From assembly GCF_019029495.1 (NCBI RefSeq), contig NZ_JAERQM010000006.1, positions 201,115 through 265,114 of the forward strand: a stretch of DNA of 64,000 bases, in the 5' to 3' direction. Positions 28,470 through 37,696 of the stretch are shown here, piece by piece. Numbering within the stretch: the stretch's first letter is position 1; each line of letters starts with the position of its first letter. A program made the translations under genes and the position numbers. The notes beneath the pieces were generated by a model, which worked only from the letters and a program-made list of their open reading frames with translations, was not told the DNA's origin and searched no databases. Origin of the DNA: Falsiroseomonas oleicola (GTDB lineage Bacteria; Pseudomonadota; Alphaproteobacteria; Acetobacterales; Acetobacteraceae).

Positions 28470-29819
28470 ATGGCGCGGCGTCAGATGAAGCTCGGTGTTT
28501 CGATGATCGGGCTTGGCTATCACATGGCGGCCTGGCGCCATCCGGATATCGATCCGGCCGGCAATATGAAGCTGTCGCACTACGTCGATATCACGCGCAT
28601 CGCCGAGCGCGGCAGGCTGGATCTGGTGTTCCTGGCGGATGGCGTCGGCATTCGCGCGCAGGATGAACCGAAGGGGGCGCTGGCCCGCTCCTCCAAGAAC
28701 GTGGTGTTCGAGCCGCTGACACTGCTCTCGGCGCTGGCCATGGTCAGCGAGAATGTCGGCCTCGTCGCCACCGCCTCCACCACCTATAACGAGCCCTATC
28801 ACGTCGCCCGCAAATTCGCCTCGCTGGACCATATCAGCGGCGGCCGCGCGGCTTGGAACGTCGTGTCCTCCTTCACCGATACCGAGGCGCGGAATTTCGG
28901 CTTCGAGAAGGCGCCGGACTACGACAGGCGCTATGACCGCGCCGCCGAATTCGTCGAGGTGGTGCGCGGGTTGTGGGAGAGCTGGGAGGATGACGCCTTC
29001 GTCCGCGACAAGGCATCCGGCGTCAACTACGACGAATCCAAGCTGCATGTTCTGAACCACAAGGGCGAGCATTTCCGCGTCGCCGGCCCGTTGAATGTGG
29101 CGCGCACGCCGCAGGGCCATCCCGTCATCTTCCAGGCCGGTGCCTCCGATGCCGGGCGCGAGTTGGCGGCGGCGACGGCGGACGGGCTCTATGCCGCGTC
29201 GCAGGAATTGTCCGTCGCCCAGGCCTATTACAGCGACGTGAAGGGCCGCATGGCGCGCTATGGGCGCGAGCCCGATCACCTGAAGATCATGCCCGGCATC
29301 CTCGCCGTGCCCGGCCGCACGCGGCAGGAAGCGCAGGACAAGCATGAGCAGGTGCAGTCGCTGCTCGACCCGCTGCTCGGGCTCAACCAGCTGTCCCGCG
29401 TCATGGGCGACCTCTCGGCCTATGACGTGGATGGCCCGGTGCCGGATGCGATCGACCCACGCATGCGCAGCCGCGCGCAGATTTTTCTCGACCTGGCCAA
29501 GCGCGACAACCTGACCATCCGCCAGCTCTACACGCTGGTCGCTGCCGGCAATGGCCATCGCACTGTGGTCGGCACGCCCGCCGATATCGCCGACGCCATG
29601 CAGGAATGGTTCGAGCAGGGCGCGGCGGATGGCTACAATATCCTGCCGCCCTGGCTGCCCGGCGGCCTCGCCGACGTCGTGGACCTCGTGGTCCCGGAAT
29701 TGCAAAGGCGTGGCCTGTTCCGCACGGAATATGAGGGCACGACGCTGCGCGAAAATCTTGGCGTGCCCTACCCCACCCACCGCCGTGCCGCCCTCGCCCG
29801 CGGCCTGGCCGCCGAATGA
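28470..29819 (+). CDS. LLM-class flavin-dependent monooxygenase, NtaA/SnaA/DszA family
   Basis: The start at 28470 is set by GGGAGG eight bases upstream and gives 449 residues. The sequence has the TIM-barrel luciferase-like layout of the NtaA/SnaA/DszA branch: ERGRLDLVFLADG near residue 45, TTYNEPYHVARKFASLDHIS, RAAWNVVSS and a late HPVIFQAGASDAGRELAA. Such enzymes use FMNH2 from a separate reductase to oxidise aminopolycarboxylates, sulfur heterocycles or other xenobiotics. No flavin reductase is next to it. The following two genes are close and may be co-transcribed. Confidence 0.88.
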   Translation: MARRQMKLGVSMIGLGYHMAAWRHPDIDPAGNMKLSHYVDITRIAERGRLDLVFLADGVGIRAQDEPKGALARSSKNVVFEPLTLLSALAMVSENVGLVATASTTYNEPYHVARKFASLDHISGGRAAWNVVSSFTDTEARNFGFEKAPDYDRRYDRAAEFVEVVRGLWESWEDDAFVRDKASGVNYDESKLHVLNHKGEHFRVAGPLNVARTPQGHPVIFQAGASDAGRELAAATADGLYAASQELSVAQAYYSDVKGRMARYGREPDHLKIMPGILAVPGRTRQEAQDKHEQVQSLLDPLLGLNQLSRVMGDLSAYDVDGPVPDAIDPRMRSRAQIFLDLAKRDNLTIRQLYTLVAAGNGHRTVVGTPADIADAMQEWFEQGAADGYNILPPWLPGGLADVVDLVVPELQRRGLFRTEYEGTTLRENLGVPYPTHRRAALARGLAAE

Positions 29820-29836
29820 TGTCGGGAGACGCCACC

Positions 29837-31411
29837 ATGCGCCTGCTCCGCCCGCTGCTGATGACGGCAGCCCTGCTCACCGCCCTGCCAGCCGCCGCCC
29901 AGGAATTGCGCATCGGCTTCAAGGCCGCGGTCGATGGCAGCGACCCGCACCAGAACTACACGCCGAACCGCAATGTCCAGTTGCACGTCTACGAACCGCT
30001 GGTGTTCCAGGACCCCTTCATGCGCCCCCTGCCCGGCGCGGCGTCGTCCTGGCGGCAGATCAGCGACGAGGCCTGGGAATTCACGCTGCGCGAGGGCCTG
30101 ACCTTCCACGACGGCACGCCGGTGACGGCGGATGACGTCGTGTTCTCGATCAAGCGGGCGCGGGAGATCACCGGCCTGCGCACCTTCGTCGGCCAGACCC
30201 GCAGCATCGCCTCGGCCGAGGCGAAGGATGCGCGCACCGTCATCATCCGTACCCGCGGCCTGTCCACGCTGTTGCCGAACCAGATGGCGGTCATCGCCAT
30301 CGTCTCCCGCCGGCTGGCGGAGGGCGCGGTGGAGGCGGATTTCAATGGCGGCCGCGCCGCCATCGGCACCGGCCCCTATCGCTGGGTCCGCCTGTCGCAG
30401 GGGCAGGATGTGGTGCTGGAACGGGCCGAGCGGCATTGGCGGGAGCCGGAGCCCTGGCAGCGCGTGACCTTCCGCTTCATCGGCAATGACAGCGCCCGCG
30501 TCGCCGCGCTGCTGGCCGGCGATGTGGATGTGATCGACAATGTGCCAGCCGCGCTCTACGGCCGCGTGCGCGACAGCGACCGGTCCCAGCTCATCACCGG
30601 CACGGGTCTGTTCACGCTGTACATGTATCTCGACCATTTCCGCGACCAGGTGGTCTATGCCACCGGCCCTGATGGCCAGCCCCTGGCGCGCAACCCGATC
30701 CGCGACCCGCGTGTGCGGCAGGCGATGAACCTGGCGCTGAACCGCGCCGCCCTGGCGGAACGCGCGATGGAAGGCTCCGCCGATCCGATCGGGCAGTTCG
30801 CCGGGCCGGGCTTCATCGGCCATGATCCCTCCCTGCCGGTGCCGGCGCAGGATATCGCCCAGGCACGCCGGCTGCTGGCCGAAGCCGGCTATCCGGACGG
30901 CTTCGGCCTGACCATCCACTGCACCAACAACCGCTTCGCCGGGGATTCCCGCACCTGCCAGGTGGTCGGCCAGATGCTGACCTCGGTTGGCATCCGCGTG
31001 ACGGTGGATGCGCTGCCGACGGCGGTGTTTTTCCGCCGCGCCAATGGCGGCCAGGGGCTGGACCCCGAATTCACCGCCTTCATGGCGATCTTCGCCTCCT
31101 CCACCGGCGTGGCCAGCGAGACGATGAGCAGCATCCTGCGCACCCGCAACGCGGCCCTGGGCCAGGGTCCGCTGAACCGGGGCCGCTATTCCAACCCCGC
31201 CATGGATGCGGCGCTGGACCGCGTGGACCGCACGCTGGACGATGCGGAGCGGGAGCGGGCGATGGGCGCCGCCGCGCGCATCGCCATCGAGGACAATGCC
31301 ATCCTGCCGATCTTCTCGCTCCGCGCCTCCTACGGTGTGCGGCGCGGCCTGACCCTGACGCCGCGCGGCGACCAGTACACCATGGCGACGGGCATCCGCA
31401 CCGCGCCATGA
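29837..31411 (+). CDS. ABC transporter substrate-binding protein, family 5 (peptide/opine type)
   Basis: The start at 29837 follows GGGAGA at good spacing and gives 524 residues with a clear signal peptide (MRLLRPLLMTAALLTALPAA, then AAQ). The mature protein shows the family 5 pattern: YEPLVFQD, WEFTLREGLTFHDGTPVTADDVVFSI and DPRVRQAMNLALNR. Family 5 receptors bind oligopeptides, opines, nickel or sugars. No permease or ATPase genes are adjacent, so this is an orphan receptor that must share a transporter or act as a sensor. Confidence 0.9.
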   Translation: MRLLRPLLMTAALLTALPAAAQELRIGFKAAVDGSDPHQNYTPNRNVQLHVYEPLVFQDPFMRPLPGAASSWRQISDEAWEFTLREGLTFHDGTPVTADDVVFSIKRAREITGLRTFVGQTRSIASAEAKDARTVIIRTRGLSTLLPNQMAVIAIVSRRLAEGAVEADFNGGRAAIGTGPYRWVRLSQGQDVVLERAERHWREPEPWQRVTFRFIGNDSARVAALLAGDVDVIDNVPAALYGRVRDSDRSQLITGTGLFTLYMYLDHFRDQVVYATGPDGQPLARNPIRDPRVRQAMNLALNRAALAERAMEGSADPIGQFAGPGFIGHDPSLPVPAQDIAQARRLLAEAGYPDGFGLTIHCTNNRFAGDSRTCQVVGQMLTSVGIRVTVDALPTAVFFRRANGGQGLDPEFTAFMAIFASSTGVASETMSSILRTRNAALGQGPLNRGRYSNPAMDAALDRVDRTLDDAERERAMGAAARIAIEDNAILPIFSLRASYGVRRGLTLTPRGDQYTMATGIRTAP

Positions 31412-32439
31412 CCCGCCCGCGCATCCTGGTCATCGACCCGCAGGGCGAGGACCAGGACATCGAGAGGGCAGTGGCCGGCGAGGATGCGGAGCTGGTGTTC
31501 CGCCGCTCCAGCGGCGGGCGCCTGCCCGATCCGGCGGACTATGCCAGCGCCGATGCGGTGCTGAACTGCCGGTCCATGCACCTGCTCGGCGCCGATGCCA
31601 TCGCGCTGTTCGAACGCTGCCGGGTGATCGTGCAGGGCGGCGTCGGCTTCGCGCATATCGACATCGCCGCCGCCGCCGCGCGCGGGATTCCGGTGCTCAC
31701 CACGCCGGATTACGGCACGACGGAAGTCGCGGATCATGCGGTGGCGCTGGCGCTCGGCCTGCTGCGGGGGCTGCAGGGCTATGACCGGCGGCTGCGACGC
31801 GGCAATGCGGCCTGGGATGCGCGGCAGATGAAGCAGGTGCGGCGGCTCGGCACGCTGCGCCTCGGCATATTGGGGCTTGGACGCATCGGCACGGCGGCGG
31901 CTTTGCGCTTCCAGGCCTTCGGCATGAAGGTGGGCTTCCACGACCCGCATCTGCCGGTGGGCCACCAACTCGCCTTCGGCTGGGAACGCTTCGACACGCC
32001 GGAGGCGCTGCTGGCGCGCAGCGATGTGCTCAGCATCCATGCGCCGCTGGACGCCTCCAGCCAGGGCTTGCTGGATGCGCGCCGGCTGGCGCTGCTGCCG
32101 CCGGGTGCCGTGGTGGTGAACACCGCGCGCGGCGGCATCATCGATCTCGATGCGCTGCACGTGGCACTGCGCACGGGGCATCTGGCGGGCGCCGGGCTGG
32201 ATGTCTTCGTCACGGAGCCGCTGGACCGCGCGCATCCGCTGATCGCTGCCTGGGCAGCCGGGGAGGCCTGGCTGGACGACCGGCTGGTGCTGACGCCGCA
32301 CGCCGCCTTCTATTCCACCGCCAGCATCCGCGACATCCGCCGCCTGTCGATGCAGTACATGATGGATTTCCTGCGGACGGGCGCGCGGCCCACCTGCGTG
32401 AATGCGGCTTTGCTTTCTACAACGGCCAGAACAGCATGA
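31408..32439 (+). CDS. D-isomer-specific 2-hydroxyacid dehydrogenase (CtBP-like)
   Basis: The 343-residue NAD(P)-dependent oxidoreductase has the cofactor motif GLGRIGTAAALRFQAFG near residue 154 and the catalytic triad expected for the family: Arg in NTARGGIID, Glu in DVFVTEP and His in LTPHAAFYS. The layout is closest to the CtBP-like branch. The start overlaps the binding-protein stop (ATGA). It probably interconverts a 2-keto acid and a D-2-hydroxy acid, perhaps the last step of the hydrolase pathway upstream. The tail overlaps the opposite transporter gene by 23 bases. Confidence 0.88.
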   Translation: MTRPRILVIDPQGEDQDIERAVAGEDAELVFRRSSGGRLPDPADYASADAVLNCRSMHLLGADAIALFERCRVIVQGGVGFAHIDIAAAAARGIPVLTTPDYGTTEVADHAVALALGLLRGLQGYDRRLRRGNAAWDARQMKQVRRLGTLRLGILGLGRIGTAAALRFQAFGMKVGFHDPHLPVGHQLAFGWERFDTPEALLARSDVLSIHAPLDASSQGLLDARRLALLPPGAVVVNTARGGIIDLDALHVALRTGHLAGAGLDVFVTEPLDRAHPLIAAWAAGEAWLDDRLVLTPHAAFYSTASIRDIRRLSMQYMMDFLRTGARPTCVNAALLSTTARTA

Positions 32440-34231
32440 GCGCCGGCACCGCCACCAGCACCACCAGCACCTCCAGCGGCAGGCCGAGCCGCCAGTAGTC
32501 GCCGAAGCCGAAGCCGCCCGGCCCCAGGATCAGCGTGTTGTTCTGGTGTCCGATCGGCGTCAGGAAGGCGCAGGAGGCGCCGATGGCCACCGCCATCAGG
32601 AAGGGATCGCTGGCGACGCCGAGCTGGCTCGCCGTGCCAAGCGCCACCGGGCACATCACGGCCGCCGTGCCGGCATTGTTCATGAAGTCGGACAGCGTCA
32701 TCGTCACCACCAGCACCAGGGCCAGCGCCGCCACCGGGCCGAAGGGCGCGATGGGCGCCAGCAGCGTCTGCGCCACCACATCCGCCGCCCCCGTGGTCGC
32801 CATCGCCTCCGCCACCGGAATCAGCGCCGCCAGCAGCACGACCACCGGCCAGTCCACCGCATCATACAGTCGCCGCACTGCCATCTGGCCCAGCAGCACC
32901 ACCGCCAGCACACCCGCGGCAAAGGCGATGGCGGCCGGCACCAGGCCGAAGGCGGCGGCGCCGATGGCGGCCAGCATCACCCCACCCACCATGGCCGCGC
33001 GCCGCCCATCCGGCAGGCGCAGCGTCCGCTGCGCCAGCGGCACCAGCCCGAAAAGCTGGGCGAATTCCGCCAGGGTCTCCGGCGATCCCTGCATCAGCAG
33101 CATGTCGCCCTCCCGCAGGGCCATGCTGTTGAGCCGCGCCGTGGCGTGCACGCCACGGCGCGAGATGGCGAGAAGATTGACGCCGTGCTGGTGGCGCAGG
33201 CGGATGCCCCGGGCGGACAGCCCGGCGATGGCCGCATGCGGCGGCACCACGAACTCGGCCAGCACCACCTCGGGCGACTGCAGGGCGGCGGCGGGGCTCT
33301 GCGATTCGGAGGCCGCATCCTTCTCCTCCGCATCGTCGCGCACATCCTCCTCCAGCTTCAGGCCGAGATCGGCCAGGGCGGAGGTCAGTGCCTCCGGCTC
33401 CGCCTCGATCACCAGGATGTCACCGGCATGCACCTCCCGCGACAGATGCGGTGCCGCGATCCGGCGTTCATGCCGCACCAGGCCGAGCACCTGGGCCTCG
33501 CTGGCCTTCAGCGCCTCCTCGATCGCGCGCAGCGACATGCCGGCGGCCTTGGCCCCCTCGGGCACACGCGCTTCGGTGAGATAGGCGCCGGCGCCAAAGC
33601 CCTCCGCGCCGCTGACCTTGCGCGCCGGCACCAGGCGCCAGGCGAGCGCCAGGAAGGCCAGGCCGGAAAGGGCAACGGCGACGCCCACCGGGGCGAAGTC
33701 GAACATGGCGAAGCTCTGCCCGCCCTCACTCTGGGCGCGGAAGCCGGAGACGATGAGATTGGGCGGCGTGCCGATCAGGGTCGTCATGCCGCCGAGGATC
33801 GAGCCGAAGGCGAGTGGCATCAGCAGCCGCCCCGGCGGCAGTTCCAGCCGCCGGGCGACCTGGATCGCGACGGGCATCAGCAGCGCCAGCGCGCCCACAT
33901 TGTTCATGAAGGCGGAGAGCAGCGCCGCCAGCCCGGCCAGCGCCGTGATGGTCACGGTGGGTCCGGCCTTGCGCGGCACGGCGACGGCGGAAAGCCAGTC
34001 CACCGCGCCGCTGGCCTGCAGGGCGGCGCTGAGGATCAGGATGCAGGCGACGGTGACCACCGCCGGATGGCCCAGGCCGGCAAAGGCCGTCTCCGGCGCC
34101 ACGATGCCGGCGGCCACGGCGGCCAGCAGCGCCGCGATCGCCACCACGTCATGCCGCCAGCGGCCCCAGATGAACAGGATGATGGTCGCCGCGAGGATGG
34201 CGAGCAGGGTGATCTGGGCGGTGGTCATCAA
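32417..34231 (-). CDS. SLC13/DASS-type anion transporter with two RCK (TrkA-C) domains
   Basis: The 604-residue membrane protein has two homologous transport halves, with the repeated signatures SAFMNNVGALALLMPVA and LSDFMNNAGTAAVMCPVA, and the hairpin GTPPNLI in the first half. Between them lie two TrkA-C/RCK modules (about residues 215-290 and 320-405), whose likely role is to regulate transport by a bound ligand. The family moves dicarboxylates, sulfate or related anions with sodium. It is 72 bases downstream of the phthalate-type genes on the same strand, so import of phthalate or another dicarboxylate is a reasonable guess. Confidence 0.85.
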   Translation of the reverse strand: MMTTAQITLLAILAATIILFIWGRWRHDVVAIAALLAAVAAGIVAPETAFAGLGHPAVVTVACILILSAALQASGAVDWLSAVAVPRKAGPTVTITALAGLAALLSAFMNNVGALALLMPVAIQVARRLELPPGRLLMPLAFGSILGGMTTLIGTPPNLIVSGFRAQSEGGQSFAMFDFAPVGVAVALSGLAFLALAWRLVPARKVSGAEGFGAGAYLTEARVPEGAKAAGMSLRAIEEALKASEAQVLGLVRHERRIAAPHLSREVHAGDILVIEAEPEALTSALADLGLKLEEDVRDDAEEKDAASESQSPAAALQSPEVVLAEFVVPPHAAIAGLSARGIRLRHQHGVNLLAISRRGVHATARLNSMALREGDMLLMQGSPETLAEFAQLFGLVPLAQRTLRLPDGRRAAMVGGVMLAAIGAAAFGLVPAAIAFAAGVLAVVLLGQMAVRRLYDAVDWPVVVLLAALIPVAEAMATTGAADVVAQTLLAPIAPFGPVAALALVLVVTMTLSDFMNNAGTAAVMCPVALGTASQLGVASDPFLMAVAIGASCAFLTPIGHQNNTLILGPGGFGFGDYWRLGLPLEVLVVLVAVPALMLFWPL

Positions 34232-34303
34232 TCTGGCCTTGGCAGCGACAACCTCCCATAGCAGGCATCACGCGGCCGGGTTGCACCAGGGCGGACCAAA
34301 TCC

Positions 34304-35296
34304 TCAGATCTTGTGCGATTCCAGCGTGCTGGGGTGGAACAGCTCCTCCGGCGCCAGCAAGCGGCTGGACAGACCCTGGGCATGGTGGTGGCGCAGGAAC
34401 CAGTCGAAGACATGGCGGTTGGCGGCCAGGCCGTAGGAGAAGAAGTCGTCCCCCATCAGACGGCGGGCGGCGCGCAGGTTCTCCTCGACGAAGGGCAGCG
34501 TGACCTTGGTGGCGGAGGTATCGGCCAGTTTTGCAAGCGCCACCGCCTTGGATTTCTCGAAGGCTTTTTGGGCGGCCGCCGGCAGCCAGGGATGCTTCTC
34601 GGCCAGCGTCTTCCGGATCCCCAGCACATGCATCACGGGAAAGATGCGCGTCTTGCGGAACCAGGCCTGGGCAGCGGCTGTCGGGTCCGGGAAGAGCCAT
34701 TCGATGTTGGGGTCGCCGCGTTCGAAGCAGGAGGGCGCGCGCGGTCCCATCACCCCGTCCAGCTCGCCGGCGGCCAGCATGCCGGAGATGGTGGCACCCT
34801 CCGGCGCGTTCTCGATCACCACGCCCGGCGGCAGGTTGAGGGAGATTTTCTCGACGCGGCCGGGCGTGTCGTAGCCACCGCGCACCCAGGTGACCTCGGC
34901 GGGGGTGACGCCGTACTCCTCCTCCAGGATCGCCCGCGCCCAGACATTGGCGGTGAGCTGGTATTCCGGGATGCCGATGCGCTTCCCGCGCAGGTCCGAA
35001 GGCTTCGCAATGCCGCGATCCGTCCGCACCACGATGCAGGTGTGCCGGAAGGCGCGGGAGGGAAAGACCGGCACAGCAACATAAGGCGCGTCCCCTTTGG
35101 CGACGCGCACGGCGTAGGAGGACAGCGACAATTCGCAGATGTCAAAGGCCTCATGCCGGAAGGCGCGGAAGAAGATCTCCTCCGGCTCCAGCAGCATGAA
35201 TTGCGGATCGACGGCATCGATCTGCACCTCCCCATCCACCAGGGGGCGCATGCGGTCATAGGGGCCGATGGCGATGGAAAGCTGCAATTTCGACAT
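34304..35296 (-). CDS. 4,5-dihydroxyphthalate decarboxylase-like protein (Pht5-like)
   Basis: The 330-residue protein starts KLQLSIAIGPYDRMRPL without a signal peptide and has a periplasmic-binding-protein-like fold (DLRGKRIGIPEY, NAPEGATISGMLAAGELDG). This combination is characteristic of 4,5-dihydroxyphthalate decarboxylase, which yields protocatechuate. Automatic annotation often calls it an ABC receptor, but the missing signal peptide and the neighbouring dioxygenase argue for the enzyme. It lies three bases after the oxygenase gene. Confidence is high for the family and moderate for the substrate. Confidence 0.8.
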   Translation of the reverse strand: MSKLQLSIAIGPYDRMRPLVDGEVQIDAVDPQFMLLEPEEIFFRAFRHEAFDICELSLSSYAVRVAKGDAPYVAVPVFPSRAFRHTCIVVRTDRGIAKPSDLRGKRIGIPEYQLTANVWARAILEEEYGVTPAEVTWVRGGYDTPGRVEKISLNLPPGVVIENAPEGATISGMLAAGELDGVMGPRAPSCFERGDPNIEWLFPDPTAAAQAWFRKTRIFPVMHVLGIRKTLAEKHPWLPAAAQKAFEKSKAVALAKLADTSATKVTLPFVEENLRAARRLMGDDFFSYGLAANRHVFDWFLRHHHAQGLSSRLLAPEELFHPSTLESHKI

Positions 35297-35299
35297 GCG

Positions 35300-36613
35300 T
35301 TATTCCGCCGCGATGGAGGACGGGGCGCTGACGAAAAGCTCGCGCTCCATCTCCGTCGTGCCGAAGCTGCGCCAATCCGTGGTCTTCGGCACCACGCCCT
35401 CGAAACTGGCGATGTCCTTCAGCGGCACGCGCGGTTCGGTGCGGCCCAGCGCCGGAGCGCCCTCGGCGAGCGCCCGCGCCGCCTCGATCATCAGCCGGCG
35501 CCATTGCACGATGGCGACGTCGCTGGCGCCGAGGCGTTCGCTGGTGCGGTCGGCGATGGGGCCCATGCTTTCCCACATCGCCATGTCCTGGGCCGGGATG
35601 CCCTTGATGCCGGTGAAATTGCCGAGCGCCATCAACCGGCGATCCTGCCCGTAGTCATTCTCCCGCACCCGGGTCTTCTGCCAATCGGCATCCACGTCGA
35701 TGCCGGGCTGGAGTGCCAGGAACTTGCGCCAGTCCTCGGTGGAGGGGACTTCCGGCCCCTCCCCCCAGGCCATGAAGTAGAACCAGCTATGGGTGTCGTC
35801 GATCGGCACCGTCACCTGCGCCACATTGTAGCTGGCATTGGGCGGGATCAGGCAGGTCAGCGGCGCGACGAAGGTGGTGATGCGCACATAGTCATGCGTC
35901 GCTGCCTGGGTGATCGGCCGGCGGATCGCGGCATAGCGGAAGCCATAGGAGGTGAGTTGCACCTGAAGCCGCGGCGCCTTGTCGGTGGAAGGGCGCGTCC
36001 AGCTTTTCGCGCTCGCCCCGGCGCGGCCGACGCGGGCCGGCACCATGTCGGAGGAGTGGAGCGAGGAGGAATGGGCGCTGTCGATCTGGCCCTCGACGAT
36101 CTGCGCCCAGTTGCAGGGCACCATGGTCTTGCCGATGGACACGCGCGTGGCCGGCGTCGGGGCAAAAGGCGGCGGTTCGAATTCCGGCATGTCGGCACGG
36201 TCACCGAGAAAGGCCCAGACGAAGCCGCCGGCCTCCTCCACCGGAAAGCTCGGATGCTTGAACTTGGCGGCGGCGCAGGCCTCCGGCGGTTCGCTCGGCA
36301 TTTCGAGGACATTGCCCTCCACGTCGACTTTCCAGCCGTGATAGAGGCAGCGCAGCCCGCCCTCCTCGTTCCGCCCGTAATAGAGCGAGGCCTTGCGGTG
36401 CGGGCAGGCCTCCCCCACCAGGCCGAGGCGGCCGTCGCTGTCGCGGAAGGCGACCAGCTTCTCGCCCAGCACCTGGACGCGGACGGGCTTGCCATCCGCC
36501 TCCTCCACCTCCTCCGACAGGCAGACGGGCAGCCAATGGCTGCGCAGCAGGCGGCCCATGGGGGCGTCGCCGGTGACGCGGCACAGCAGCTCGTTCTCGG
36601 CCTGGGTGAGCAT
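35300..36613 (-). CDS. Rieske ring-hydroxylating oxygenase alpha subunit, phthalate 4,5-dioxygenase type
   Basis: The 437-residue terminal oxygenase binds its Rieske cluster through Cys70-x-His72 and Cys89-x2-His92 (CPHR, CLYHGW). The mononuclear iron site is Asp178-x2-His181-x4-His186. There is no beta-subunit gene, as expected for the phthalate/vanillate class of oxygenases. GGGAGGA is a strong ribosome-binding site. The reductase is encoded divergently at 36737, and both promoters share a small regulatory region with two MarR-like boxes. Attack at carbons 4 and 5 of phthalate is inferred from the rest of the cluster; an analogue such as a methoxylated or substituted benzoate is possible. 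Confidence 0.85.
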   Translation of the reverse strand: MLTQAENELLCRVTGDAPMGRLLRSHWLPVCLSEEVEEADGKPVRVQVLGEKLVAFRDSDGRLGLVGEACPHRKASLYYGRNEEGGLRCLYHGWKVDVEGNVLEMPSEPPEACAAAKFKHPSFPVEEAGGFVWAFLGDRADMPEFEPPPFAPTPATRVSIGKTMVPCNWAQIVEGQIDSAHSSSLHSSDMVPARVGRAGASAKSWTRPSTDKAPRLQVQLTSYGFRYAAIRRPITQAATHDYVRITTFVAPLTCLIPPNASYNVAQVTVPIDDTHSWFYFMAWGEGPEVPSTEDWRKFLALQPGIDVDADWQKTRVRENDYGQDRRLMALGNFTGIKGIPAQDMAMWESMGPIADRTSERLGASDVAIVQWRRLMIEAARALAEGAPALGRTEPRVPLKDIASFEGVVPKTTDWRSFGTTEMERELFVSAPSSIAAE

Positions 36614-36632
36614 GGCGGTTCCTCCCGATATG

Positions 36633-36646
36633 CTTAGGTGACTAAG
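36633..36646. promoter_or_regulatory. MarR-like operator box 1
   Basis: CTTAG-GTGA-CTAAG is a perfect inverted repeat with a four-base spacer, placed just upstream of the oxygenase ribosome-binding site and touching the candidate -10 element of the leftward promoter. A second copy lies 62 bp away. The MarR regulator at 39114 is the likely binder. Confidence 0.65.
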
Positions 36647-36674
36647 ATATGCGGCCCGCCTTTCGCACTGTCCA
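36646..36674 (-). promoter_or_regulatory. Candidate leftward promoter of the oxygenase operon
   Basis: On the minus strand TGGACA (36669-36674) and CATATC (36646-36651) are 17 bases apart, a fair sigma-70-type pair. Operator box 1 begins where the -10 element ends. Confidence 0.45.
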
Positions 36675-36681
36675 GGGGGTG

Positions 36682-36710
36682 TTGACGGTAGATAGTTAGA
36701 TTTCTAAGTG
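36682..36710 (+). promoter_or_regulatory. Candidate rightward promoter of the reductase operon
   Basis: TTGACG (36682-36687) is a good -35 element; TAAGTG 17 bases later is a weak -10. Operator box 2 occupies the spacer, a placement that would allow repression. Confidence 0.45.
36695..36708. promoter_or_regulatory. MarR-like operator box 2
   Basis: GTTAG-ATTT-CTAAG repeats the layout of box 1 (TTAG-N4-CTAA core) in front of the reductase gene. Confidence 0.62.
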
Positions 36711-36736
36711 AATGGAAAGACGCGGAGGCAGGCAGG

Positions 36737-37696
36737 ATGACGGAGGCGGCGTTTCGGCCCCTGCGGGTGATGGCGGCGGCGGAAATCGCCAGCGGCATTT
36801 TCCGGTTCGACCTGGCGCATCCCGAAGGCGAGCCGCTGCCGCCCTTCACCGCGGGCGCGCATCTGCGGGTGCAGGTGCCGGGCGGGCTGGTGCGGCGCTA
36901 TTCGCTCTGCTCCGACCCGGAGGATGTCACCGCCTGGTCCATCGCTGTGAAGCGCGACGCGGCCGGCCAGGGCGGCTCCGTTGCCCTGTGCGACGGGGTG
37001 AAGCCCGGGGACCTGCTGCCCTGCGGCGAACCCCGGAACGACTTCCCGCTGGAGGGACGGCCGGTCGGGCGGGTCTTCATCGCCGGCGGCATCGGCATCA
37101 CCCCGATCATGTCCATGATCCGGCATCTGGAGGGCTCCGGCGGGCCGCCCTGGAAGCTGTACTACCTCACCCGCTCCCCGGCCGAGACCGCCTTCCGGGA
37201 GGAGCTTTCCGCCTTTCGCGGCAAGGTGGTGATCCATCATGATGGCGGCGATCCGGACCGCGCCTTCGACCTCTGGCCCATCCTGGAACAGCCGAAGGGC
37301 CGCCACATCCATTGCTGCGGGCCGCGCGGGCTGATGCAGGCGGTGCGGGACATGACCGGCCACTGGTCCTCCGCCGCCGTGCATTTCGAGGATTTTGGCG
37401 CGGCTTCCGGCCAGACGCGCGCGGAGGATACGGCCTTCACCGTGGGCCTGGCGCGATCTGGCGGTGAGGTGACCGTGCCGGCCGGCACCACCTTGCTCGC
37501 GGCGCTGCATGCGGCGGGGCATGCCGTGCCATTCTCCTGCGAGAGTGGCACCTGCGGGTCCTGCCGCACCGGCCTGATCGCCGGCGCGGTGGACCATCGC
37601 GACCTGGTGCTGATGGAGCATGAGAAGGCCATGGCGATCATGCCCTGCGTGTCCCGCGCCGCCCCCGGCTGCGACCATCTGGTGCTCGACCTGTGA
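36737..37696 (+). CDS. Phthalate dioxygenase reductase-like protein (PDR/VanB family)
   Basis: The 319-residue iron-sulfur flavoprotein passes electrons from NADH to the oxygenase encoded divergently. It has an FMN domain with RRYSLCSDPED, an NAD domain with GGIGITPIMSMIRHL, and a C-terminal plant-type ferredoxin domain with CESGTCGSC and a later fourth Cys (MPCVSRA). This order (flavin, NAD, ferredoxin) is the phthalate dioxygenase reductase layout. GGAGG lies eight bases before the ATG. Its stop overlaps the GTG start of the next gene. Confidence 0.9.
   Translation: MTEAAFRPLRVMAAAEIASGIFRFDLAHPEGEPLPPFTAGAHLRVQVPGGLVRRYSLCSDPEDVTAWSIAVKRDAAGQGGSVALCDGVKPGDLLPCGEPRNDFPLEGRPVGRVFIAGGIGITPIMSMIRHLEGSGGPPWKLYYLTRSPAETAFREELSAFRGKVVIHHDGGDPDRAFDLWPILEQPKGRHIHCCGPRGLMQAVRDMTGHWSSAAVHFEDFGAASGQTRAEDTAFTVGLARSGGEVTVPAGTTLLAALHAAGHAVPFSCESGTCGSCRTGLIAGAVDHRDLVLMEHEKAMAIMPCVSRAAPGCDHLVLDL

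Noticed and set aside
34304-35296. Annotation of the decarboxylase-like protein as an ABC substrate-binding protein
   Set aside because: The fold is shared, but there is no signal peptide and the gene is coupled to a ring-hydroxylating oxygenase gene.
34313-36637. Long plus-strand open frame opposite the decarboxylase and oxygenase genes
   Set aside because: The opposite strand carries two recognisable enzymes; this frame has no ribosome-binding site and biased composition.
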